A stretch of DNA of 36,020 bases from positions 1-36,020 of the IMG/VR virus record IMGVR_UViG_3300044974_000516. The stretch is one strand, 5' to 3'. This DNA is from a virus. Shown here one piece after another: positions 30,057 to 36,020 of the stretch (the stretch's first letter is position 1; each line of letters opens with the position of its first letter). The position numbers and the translations under genes were made by a program. Below the pieces are notes generated by a model. That model searched no databases. It saw only the letters and a program-made list of their open reading frames with translations, and was not told the DNA's origin.

Positions 30057-30507
30057 GGTGGCAGCAGTGGTCGCGGCTGTGGCGATGGTCGGCGCGGTCC
30101 CGGTGACGGGCTCGGCGCAGGACGCCAACGGCATCTACGGCAACGTCTACGGCTGCGCGGTGGTCGCTCCGACCTCGGCGGCGTGGACGCAGATTGCCTC
30201 GTCGGACATGAAGGACACCTCGACCGGCACGGCGCTGTCGGCGGGCTTGTTCCTCTCGTCGCTCTCGCTGGTCTCGCGTGATGCGTGGGGCGGTAACGCC
30301 TCGTTCATCTGCCTCGGACCGGCGGCGAGCTGCCCCGCAGCGACGACGAACGCGCCCCGCCTCGACGCTGGCACGGCCAAGAGCATCGAGGTCCGTGGTG
30401 TCCTGAGCGGGACGGCGCAGAGCAGCATCACCACGCTGTCGCTCAAGGGCTCGGCCGTTGGTGCGTCGAACGTCGAGGTCTGCGCCCACTACCGGAAGGT
30501 GCCGTGA
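30049..30507 (+). CDS. Secreted protein with Sec signal peptide, unknown
   Basis: This 152-residue protein starts at ATG 30049, 8 bases after GGGAG (ATG 30043 would add two residues). It begins with a Sec signal peptide: basic MRK, hydrophobic [14 protein letters not shown] and a cleavage site after GSA at residue 23. The mature part is small, Ser/Thr/Ala/Gly-rich and has four Cys (YGCAVV, FICLG, AASCP, EVCAHY) that could form two disulfides in the periplasm. Sandwiched between endolysin and tail fibre, it may act at the cell surface, for example against superinfection, or be a virion protein exported for another reason. No family is recognised. Confidence 0.68.
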   Translation: MRKVAAVVAAVAMVGAVPVTGSAQDANGIYGNVYGCAVVAPTSAAWTQIASSDMKDTSTGTALSAGLFLSSLSLVSRDAWGGNASFICLGPAASCPAATTNAPRLDAGTAKSIEVRGVLSGTAQSSITTLSLKGSAVGASNVEVCAHYRKVP

Positions 30508-33500
30508 TGGCTGGCACGACGACGACTTTTCCCGGCGCTCCTGGTCCGGCTGGGCCGGCTGGTCCCGAGGGTCCCGAGGGTCCGCAGGGGCCGGTTGGAC
30601 CCGAGGGTCCTCCTGGGCCGCAGGGTGACCCCGGCCCGCCTGGGCCTCCGGGCGACCCGCAGACGCCCTACGCGAGCACGCCTGCCAACATCGGCACGGC
30701 TAGCGCGGGCTCGTCCGACGACTACGCGCGCGGCGACCATGTCCACGCGGCGGCGCTCGCGGACCTGTCTGACGTGGCCTCGACGGCTCCGTCCTCGGGC
30801 GAGGTGCTGACGTGGTCGGGCTCCGAGTGGGCGCCTGCTGCGGCGACAGGTGGCTCAGAGGCGGTGTTCGCAGGCGCGCTCACCGTCTACGTTGACCCGG
30901 TCAACGGCACGGACGCTCCTGGTGGTGGCACTCTCAGCGCACCATACGCCTCGATCAACTACGCCTACTCGCAGGTCACGTCGCTCGGCAACCCAAGCAA
31001 CAGCACCTACAACGCAAGCGTCGGTCAGTTCGTCACCGAGAAGTTGATCTTCCAACTTGCGCCTGGTCGCTACGTGGAGGACGTCACGCTCGGCTTCAAG
31101 CGTGCGCGCGTGCAGCTGATTGGTAATGGCGTGCAGATTGTCGGCAACGTGAAGATGTCGGCAGTTCGCGCGGACTTCCCCGCGTCCAGCATGGAAGCAC
31201 TCAAGGCCAGCTTCCCTGCGCCGTGGGCGGGCGTTTCGGCGCAGATGACTTTCGAGATCACGGGTGAAGCCGGCGGCGGCGTCGAAGCCGACACGACCGC
31301 AGACCCGCTCGTCGTCACGGGCCTGTCTTCTCTCGCCTTTGAGGAGTCGGCGTTCGCGGGCAGTGGCGTTGGGTCCAACTGGGACAACAACTACGGCCAG
31401 TTCAACTTCTACGCGAACAAGGCCAACCTGATTGGCGGCATGGTTCTCGGCACCAGCTATACGGTACCGACGACCAACGGGCTCCCCACGTCCGTCATGG
31501 AGATTGACGGCTCCACGGTTGGCGAATCGGGATTCGTCCGTAGCTACATCGGCGCGGTGCCTTATGCCTACGTGTCGAGTCCGTCGACGTGGAGCAACGG
31601 TACAGGGCAGGCCACTGGCACGCAGAGCGGCACGACGCTCCAAGACACGACCAAGGCGTGGACGGTCAACCAGTACGCGGGCGCCACGGTCAGTCTGACC
31701 GGAGGGACGGGTTCAGGCCAGACTGCCACGGTCGTCTCCAACACCGCGACGACGCTGACGCTGTCGACGACTTGGGGCACGACGCCGGTCGCCAATAGCA
31801 CCATCTACTCGCTGGTCGGCACGGCCAATAAAGCGCCTACGGGCACGATCACACTCAAGTGCCACAACTCCACGCTGGCTGCTGCGCTCGGCCCGCGTTT
31901 GACGCTCGGCGAGGTTGACGGCTGCCGCATCTACGACATCGACCGCTCCATGCTCGGCACCGTCGACAATGGCGCCGTCACTGGCTCGACGTCGACTTCG
32001 TACATCGGATTCGTGGTCAACCAGTTCCGCGTCTACTCGGGCACCGGCGTCCCTGCGTCGCAGTACCGCATCGGTTCTTCCTCGAGCGGCACTCGGTACA
32101 AGATGGACTCGACGTCATACACCACGCTCGCGTTCAGCCGAAACTCGTCAGGCGTGCTCTCTGCGCGCACGCTGAACCCCGCGACAAGCTCGGGAACGGC
32201 AACGGGGGGCGCAGCGACAACGATCACGGACACCAGCAAGGCGTTTACGACGAACCAGTGGACGGGCGGCACGATCACGCTGACGGGCGGCACCGGATCG
32301 GGGCAGACCCGGACGGTCTCGTCCAACACCGCGACTGCCATCACAGTGTCTCCTGCGTGGGCGATCAATCCCGCGGCGGGTACGACGTACACCGTCACTG
32401 CTCTCGTTGCTTTCGACTTCCTCGACGAAGCGCGCTCGCTGGCGTACACGCCAACGACGAGCGCCAACTGGTCGACCGTGCCTGCGACGGTCGGCGCGGG
32501 TTTGGATTCGCTCGCGTCGGACAAGCAGCCTGTCGATGCGACCCTGACTGCGCTCGCTGGGTTGGCCACGGCTGCTGATGCTCTGCCGTACTTCACCGGC
32601 ACTGACGTCGCATCGACGACGACCCTGAGCTCGTTCGCGCGCACACTCATCGACGATGCGGACGCGGCGACGGCTCGCACGACGCTGGGCCTCGGCACCG
32701 CGGCGACGCAGAACAGCACGGCGTTCCAGTCGGCCGACGCGACGCTGACGGCCCTCGCTGGTGTCACCACGGCGGCGGACAAGCTGCCGTACTTCACCGG
32801 CGTCGACACAGCGGCAGTCGCGGACATCACCACGGCGGGTCGTGAGATTCTGTCGACCGCCTCGAGCGGGACCAACGGGCAAGTGCTGACCAGCTCGGGC
32901 GGCGGCGCTCCCACGTGGACGACGGTGTCGGGTGGCGGTGGCTCTGGTCTCCCGACCTCGCAGAGCTGGACCATCGACTGGCGCCCGACCTCGGTCGCCT
33001 ACGCCACGCTCGCGGCCTCGGGCTGGACACTCGTCAACCTGACGAGCAACGGGCTGTTCGCCGACACAAACGGCAACATCTACGAGGAGTTGGTGCAGAC
33101 CGGCGTCACGTCGATTGGCTACTTCTACCCGACCGCGCTGACGGTTCAGAACAATCAGCCGTGGGAAATGGAGTGGGACGTCTGGACGTCGCTGCTCGAT
33201 GGTTTCGTCACGCTGCAGGCCAACGAGGGCGCAGGCGCGGGCAACTATCGGTGGCGGATGCTCTACAACACGACGACCGGCACCCCGGCTGGGTCATGGC
33301 AGGCGCAAGGCCCCTCGGGCGGTGTGTCACTCAGCGCGCCGTACGATGTGCAGACCAGCTCTCGCATCATCATGGGTATGCAGAGCGAGCCGCGCGCAAG
33401 CCGCGCGTACTACGCAAACGGCGCGTGCGTCGGTCTGCTCAACCCCAACGGATGCGCCGCGGGCGACAACACGAACGTCCCCGGCAAGTACCTGTTCGGC

Positions 33501-33620
33501 AACTCGTCGACCAGCGCCACGGCCTTCACGCTGCGCGTCTACGGCGCCCGCGTCCTTCATGGCTCGCGCGGCTCCGCCCCTCCCTATGCCCGCAACATCT
33601 GGCCCCCGGTGCAACCATGA
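30507..33620 (+). CDS. Collagen-like tail fibre / receptor-binding protein
   Basis: This 1037-residue trimeric fibre candidate starts at ATG 30507. Residues 10-51 form fourteen Gly-X-Y triplets, a collagen-like stalk as in several phage fibres. [24 protein letters not shown] is a motif widespread in phage fibres. Two related beta modules occur near residues 366 and 562 (T-x-K-A-(W/F)-T-x-NQ ... [10 protein letters not shown]). Two LTALAG-type fibre repeats lie near 675 and 748 ([26 protein letters not shown]). The C-terminal 225 residues look like a lectin-type beta sandwich ([16 protein letters not shown]) and probably contact the receptor. Codon use and composition vary along the gene, with several less GC-rich patches, consistent with modular exchange. 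Confidence 0.85.
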   Translation: MAGTTTTFPGAPGPAGPAGPEGPEGPQGPVGPEGPPGPQGDPGPPGPPGDPQTPYASTPANIGTASAGSSDDYARGDHVHAAALADLSDVASTAPSSGEVLTWSGSEWAPAAATGGSEAVFAGALTVYVDPVNGTDAPGGGTLSAPYASINYAYSQVTSLGNPSNSTYNASVGQFVTEKLIFQLAPGRYVEDVTLGFKRARVQLIGNGVQIVGNVKMSAVRADFPASSMEALKASFPAPWAGVSAQMTFEITGEAGGGVEADTTADPLVVTGLSSLAFEESAFAGSGVGSNWDNNYGQFNFYANKANLIGGMVLGTSYTVPTTNGLPTSVMEIDGSTVGESGFVRSYIGAVPYAYVSSPSTWSNGTGQATGTQSGTTLQDTTKAWTVNQYAGATVSLTGGTGSGQTATVVSNTATTLTLSTTWGTTPVANSTIYSLVGTANKAPTGTITLKCHNSTLAAALGPRLTLGEVDGCRIYDIDRSMLGTVDNGAVTGSTSTSYIGFVVNQFRVYSGTGVPASQYRIGSSSSGTRYKMDSTSYTTLAFSRNSSGVLSARTLNPATSSGTATGGAATTITDTSKAFTTNQWTGGTITLTGGTGSGQTRTVSSNTATAITVSPAWAINPAAGTTYTVTALVAFDFLDEARSLAYTPTTSANWSTVPATVGAGLDSLASDKQPVDATLTALAGLATAADALPYFTGTDVASTTTLSSFARTLIDDADAATARTTLGLGTAATQNSTAFQSADATLTALAGVTTAADKLPYFTGVDTAAVADITTAGREILSTASSGTNGQVLTSSGGGAPTWTTVSGGGGSGLPTSQSWTIDWRPTSVAYATLAASGWTLVNLTSNGLFADTNGNIYEELVQTGVTSIGYFYPTALTVQNNQPWEMEWDVWTSLLDGFVTLQANEGAGAGNYRWRMLYNTTTGTPAGSWQAQGPSGGVSLSAPYDVQTSSRIIMGMQSEPRASRAYYANGACVGLLNPNGCAAGDNTNVPGKYLFGNSSTSATAFTLRVYGARVLHGSRGSAPPYARNIWPPVQP

Positions 33621-33958
33621 CCTCGCGTCTTTGCTTCTCGGCTCTGTTTCTCGGGGCGTGTTCGGGCGCTCATCTGCCTCCCGTACCGGCTCCCTCGTCG
33701 GTCCCGTCGTCGAGCTCGGGCATGCGTCCGTGGGAGTGTGTTACCCCGGTCGGCTCCATCTCGGTCGATCTGCCCGAGGCGCACGGCCTGCCGCTCGTCG
33801 GCATCTCGGCCACGGTGCTCGTGGCGGGTGCTCGCGTGACCACGACCTGCGAGCGCACGGACGCGCCCGCGCCTGCGTCGGCTCCTGCGTCGGTTCCTCC
33901 GACCGCGGCCCCCGATGCCGAGGTGCCCAAGCTCGCTGCGCCTGAGTCGGCCCCATGA
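33617..33958 (+). CDS. Small proline-rich lipoprotein, outer-spanin candidate
   Basis: This 113-residue protein starts with an ATGA overlap. [15 protein letters not shown] resembles a lipobox (LGAC, C15), though the Gly at -2 is not ideal. The mature region is Pro/Ser-rich, with [12 protein letters not shown] and a C-terminal [16 protein letters not shown]. Short Pro-rich lipoproteins beside holin and coiled-coil genes are typical outer-membrane spanins. A small beta region ([32 protein letters not shown]) is present. The lysis-module context supports spanin, but an exclusion lipoprotein is possible. Confidence 0.6.
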   Translation: MTSRLCFSALFLGACSGAHLPPVPAPSSVPSSSSGMRPWECVTPVGSISVDLPEAHGLPLVGISATVLVAGARVTTTCERTDAPAPASAPASVPPTAAPDAEVPKLAAPESAP

Positions 33959-34164
33959 AGGCGATAAGTATGCGAGGGTATCGCACGCTCATCGCGGGCG
34001 TGGTCGGCATCGTCGCCATCACCATCCTTGCGATGCACGGCGAGGGCTCGACGGACGGCGCGATTGCGCAGATTGCGGGCATCATCGGCGTGCTGGCCGG
34101 TCGGTCGATGGCTGACCGTGAGCAGCACCCACCCACGACCCCACCGACACCTCCCGCAGCATGA
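33955..34164 (+). CDS. Holin-like two-TM protein
   Basis: This 69-residue protein has two hydrophobic segments, TLIAGVVGIVAITILAM (about 11-27) and AIAQIAGIIGVLAG (about 36-49), and a hydrophilic Pro-rich C-terminus (HPPTTPPTPPAA). This is class II holin topology, forming membrane lesions that release the endolysin. It starts at ATG 33955 with an ATGA overlap and sits in the lysis cassette next to two lipoprotein genes. It is a better holin candidate than the tail-linked membrane protein at 19818. Confidence 0.7.
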   Translation: MKAISMRGYRTLIAGVVGIVAITILAMHGEGSTDGAIAQIAGIIGVLAGRSMADREQHPPTTPPTPPAA

Positions 34165-34496
34165 AGGCGGCACTCCTCGCAGCCGCCCTTCTCGTCGGCT
34201 GCGGGGGGCAACCACGCGTGCGTCCCTCGCCCGTCGAGCGGGCAATCGCCATCGGCCTCGTGACGCTCGGCACCGGCGCGGCCACGGTCGCGGCTCAGTG
34301 CCCCGACTCCACCGAGGACGAGTGCCAGGCGCTCTCTGCTCGAGCGGGCGCGGTCGTGCTCTCAGTCTCCCTCGCTGCTGCGGCGCAAGCGTGGCTCGTC
34401 GCGTCTGACGACGAGTCAGAGAGGGCGCGCGCTCAGGAAGCCATCAACTCGGCCAAGCAGCGCCAGACCGAGCGCGTGCTACGCGAGGAGAAGTGA
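34161..34496 (+). CDS. Lipoprotein with two hydrophobic segments
   Basis: This 111-residue protein begins MKAALLAAALLVGCGG, a canonical lipobox (LVGC, C14). The mature part has hydrophobic stretches AIAIGLVTLGTGAATVAA (about 27-44) and AVVLSVSLAAAAQAWLVA, separated by CPDSTEDEC with two Cys, and ends in a basic helix (ARAQEAINSAKQRQTERVL). The combination of a lipid anchor with membrane-spanning stretches is unusual. It could be a spanin-type or exclusion protein. ATGA overlap upstream; 1 bp from the next gene. Confidence 0.63.
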   Translation: MKAALLAAALLVGCGGQPRVRPSPVERAIAIGLVTLGTGAATVAAQCPDSTEDECQALSARAGAVVLSVSLAAAAQAWLVASDDESERARAQEAINSAKQRQTERVLREEK

Positions 34497-34497
34497 C

Positions 34498-34773
34498 ATG
34501 GAGGTCACCACGGCCATCGCTCTCACCGGCCTCGGCGTCACCATGGGCGGCGTGCTGTGGCGCGTCGCAGCACACGCAGCGCAGACCCGCGCCCATGTCG
34601 ACCGGCTGCAGGCTGACGTGACGACGTTGCAGGCGCACGTCAAGCAGCTCGACGAGTCGAAGGTAAGCGCGAAGACTCTCACTGAGCGGATGGTCGGCCA
34701 GAAGCGTGATATCCTCCAACGGGTCGAGATTTCGCGGCTGTCCGGGCAGCCGGTGCAAGACGGAGACACCTGA
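34498..34773 (+). CDS. TM plus coiled-coil protein, inner-spanin-like
   Basis: This 91-residue protein has an N-terminal membrane segment (TAIALTGLGVTMGGVLWRV, about 4-22) and then a long coiled coil (HVDRLQADVTTLQAHVKQLD) and a polar end. This is the layout of inner-membrane spanins and of XhlA/hemolysin-like proteins. It lies in the lysis cassette with two lipoprotein genes that could be its outer partner. It would bridge the membranes at lysis in a Gram-negative host. Confidence 0.63.
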   Translation: MEVTTAIALTGLGVTMGGVLWRVAAHAAQTRAHVDRLQADVTTLQAHVKQLDESKVSAKTLTERMVGQKRDILQRVEISRLSGQPVQDGDT

Positions 34774-35162
34774 TGCACATCCTCATCTACGCGGAGACGC
34801 ACGCCTGTCGTGACCTACTGAGGCAGGCTGCGGCGCTCCTTGGGCCAGTCACAACCACGGTTCACTCTCGCGTCATCGACGCACTGCGGCAGCTCGACGA
34901 CATGCCCCCGCCAGACCTTGTGTTTGTGGCCGAGGACATCGGCGACAGCGAGCAGGAGAGCGGCCCCGAGCAGATGCACCACGACCACGTGCTGATGGCG
35001 GCTAGACGTCGAGGCGTCGCTGCTGTCATGCTTGGGCGGTGGCAAGTGAGCGGGCAGGTGTACGGGGCACCTGTCGTCCCCGAGTTGGGGGCAGCGATGC
35101 GACTGGTGACGATGCAGCGGCTACGGGCTACGGCTCGCGAGGCGCTGTTGGGGGTAGCGTGA
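34773..35162 (+). CDS. Receiver-fold-like protein lacking phospho-site
   Basis: This 129-residue protein resembles a response-regulator receiver in pattern: a strand and helix MHILIYAETHACRDLLRQAA, then ALRQLDDMPPPDLVFVAED, and later strands (VAAVMLGRWQV). The acidic pair normally at the first strand is AE, and the usual DL-x-x-x-D acceptor reads DLVFVAED, so phosphorylation is doubtful. If real, it is a pseudo-receiver used for protein contacts. It lies between the lysis cassette and terS, overlapping both neighbours by one base. An unrelated small alpha/beta fold is equally possible. Confidence 0.55.
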   Translation: MHILIYAETHACRDLLRQAAALLGPVTTTVHSRVIDALRQLDDMPPPDLVFVAEDIGDSEQESGPEQMHHDHVLMAARRRGVAAVMLGRWQVSGQVYGAPVVPELGAAMRLVTMQRLRATAREALLGVA

Positions 35163-35599
35163 TGGCTGAACAGGCCAAGCGTGGCAGGGGTCGACCCAAG
35201 GAGAGTGGGACGCTCTGCAGCAACGAGAACATCGACAAGCTCTGCGAGGCGTTGGAGCGGCTGGGCATCGGCTCGTATGCGTGCATCGAGGTCGGCATCA
35301 ACGAGGGCACGGTGCGTAGCTGGCTGAGCAGGGCAGCGCAGGGCGGGCAATACGCTATTTTTGCTGAGCGATGGGCGCGCGCACGCGTACGATCTAGGGC
35401 AGCTCTGGTCCAAAACATCGCTCAGGCAGGCGCCGATGATTGGCGTGCCTCGGCATGGCTCCTCGAGCGATACGACCCCGAGCACTTCCCCCAGCGTCCC
35501 GAGGTGCAGGTCACGACGCATGTGCACCAAGGCGCCGAGGTCGCGCCCCTGCTGCAGAAGCTCGTCAGCGCCAAGCCCGAGAAGGTCGGCAACGCGTGA
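35162..35599 (+). CDS. terS: Terminase small subunit, complete allele
   Basis: This 145-residue protein recognises the packaging site and regulates TerL. A basic N-terminus (KRGRGRPKESGT) is followed by a helix-turn-helix (ALERLGIGSYACIEVGINEGTVRSWL, quoted in part as IEVGINEGTVRSWLSRA), a linker helix, and the motif DDWRASAWLLERYDPEHFP typical of TerS proteins. ATG 35162 overlaps the preceding stop by one base and gives a sensible N-terminus; a start at 35039 lies in another gene's region and is rejected. The downstream GTGA junction to the Cys-rich gene is as in the left copy. This is the allele that completes the truncated copy at the window start. Confidence 0.88.
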   Translation: MAEQAKRGRGRPKESGTLCSNENIDKLCEALERLGIGSYACIEVGINEGTVRSWLSRAAQGGQYAIFAERWARARVRSRAALVQNIAQAGADDWRASAWLLERYDPEHFPQRPEVQVTTHVHQGAEVAPLLQKLVSAKPEKVGNA

Positions 35600-35829
35600 G
35601 TGTCCTGCTGTCATGGCAAGGCGGCCTCGGTGAGACGCGTTTCGGCTGGCATCCCGGCCGAGCCTGCGAGCTGCCCGACTGCCACGAACACGCGCGGTAC
35701 GTCTGCGACCATGACGACGCGCAGGGCCGCTGCGGGCTAGAGGTCTGCAGCGCGCACTCGGTCGAGACGGTGCCGGGCAACAGCGCCCTGCATCTCTGCG
35801 TGCATCATGCCTCGCATCAGCGAGCTTGA
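35596..35829 (+). CDS. Small Cys/His-rich protein, second allele
   Basis: This 77-residue protein is the same length as the allele at 313-546 and 47 of 77 residues are identical. Conserved are both ends and all candidate metal ligands (C24, C29, C37, C46, C51, H54, C68, H71), whereas the stretch at residues 13-36 and 58-65 is largely replaced. This argues for a structural metal site with a variable surface. Confidence 0.7.
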   Translation: MSVLLSWQGGLGETRFGWHPGRACELPDCHEHARYVCDHDDAQGRCGLEVCSAHSVETVPGNSALHLCVHHASHQRA

Positions 35830-36020
35830 CCCGCTGCCGTGGCAGGCAGAGTTCCTCCGAGCTGGCTTGTCGGGTGAGTGGTCATCAGACGCAGCGGCGG
35901 TCCGTGGTGGCTTGGGCTCGGGCAAGTCACTCGCGCTCTGTGCTCTCGCCATCCTACTTTGCGAGACTCGCCCCGGCGCGCTGGTGGTCGTCGGCATGGA
36001 CACGTTCAGGCGTTTGCGTG
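35807..36020 (+). CDS. terL: Terminase large subunit, second allele, cut by window end
   Basis: The first 71 residues of TerL are present, starting ATG 35807, including Walker A (GGLGSGKS). The protein is the same as the left allele apart from P26S; several silent changes separate the first 87 bases, and the rest is identical. Truncation is only the window edge. Confidence 0.85.
   Translation, partial: MPRISELDPLPWQAEFLRAGLSGEWSSDAAAVRGGLGSGKSLALCALAILLCETRPGALVVVGMDTFRRLR

Larger units (their letters stand above)
35284..36020. repeat. Right copy of diverged terminal duplication
   Basis: This segment is the second allele of bases 1-737. Most differences are in the Cys-rich gene; terS differs only at synonymous sites, and the terL start has one amino acid change (P26S) among several silent changes. 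The last 127 bases (35894-36020) equal 611-737 exactly. See the left copy for interpretation. Confidence 0.9.

Noticed and set aside
1-36020. tRNA genes, reverse transcriptase or diversity-generating retroelement
   Set aside because: No cloverleaf-like sequence with conserved tRNA arms and no reverse transcriptase motif were seen on reading the window; a tRNAscan run would settle the former.

Overview
The window is one complete, densely packed genome of a tailed double-stranded DNA phage, with siphophage-like gene order. Every supported gene is on the plus strand, G+C is high (about two thirds by eye), and most genes overlap by 1-4 bases (ATGA, GTGA or TGATG). The last 737 bases repeat the first 737 at a constant offset of 35,283 with no net indels. 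The unit genome is therefore probably 35,283 bp and circular or circularly permuted, and the window runs past one full turn. The two copies are diverged alleles, except for an exactly 127-bp identical run at the very end, which suggests a de Bruijn graph assembly of a mixed population.

Layout, in unit-genome order. Packaging: terS (complete copy at 35162), a small Cys/His-rich protein, terL. A 524-bp non-coding block follows terL. It holds a promoter, a predicted ~125-nt three-way-junction RNA, an intrinsic terminator, a second hairpin array and a leaderless promoter. Head: portal (Mu gp29/DUF935-like), an XkdF-like/S49 protease/scaffold fusion, a DUF2190-like cement protein, the major capsid protein, a small connector-like protein and a Mu gpF/SPP1 gp7-like minor head protein. 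Neck and tail: adaptor candidate, gpG-like completion protein, tail terminator, tube protein, G/GT assembly chaperones with a CCCAAAA -1 frameshift site, a short tape measure protein, four tail-tip/baseplate proteins and a small membrane protein.

Replication and recombination (20335-29305): RecT-like annealing protein, ParB/DGQHR protein, SSB, HTH protein, an initiator-like protein whose gene carries an origin-like repeat array, a DnaC-like helicase loader, RecU-like resolvase and many small unknown genes. I see no DNA polymerase, helicase or integrase. Adsorption and lysis (29526-35162): M15 peptidase endolysin, a secreted protein, a collagen-like tail fibre, two lipoproteins, a holin-like protein, a spanin-like protein and a receiver-like protein.

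Two promoter styles are visible. Structural and lysis blocks use extended -10 (TGn-TAnnnT) promoters, three of them exactly 7 nt from an ATG, implying leaderless mRNAs. The early region uses TTGCGN-N16/17-TAnAnT promoters, two of which overlap a TTGC-N4-GCAA dyad, and three early genes are preceded by an identical 16-bp hairpin. The lipoproteins and spanin-like protein suggest a Gram-negative, high-GC host, but the host cannot be named from the sequence. The best candidates for undescribed biology are the terminase-linked RNA, the structured region before the endolysin, the repeated leader hairpin and the origin inside the initiator gene.
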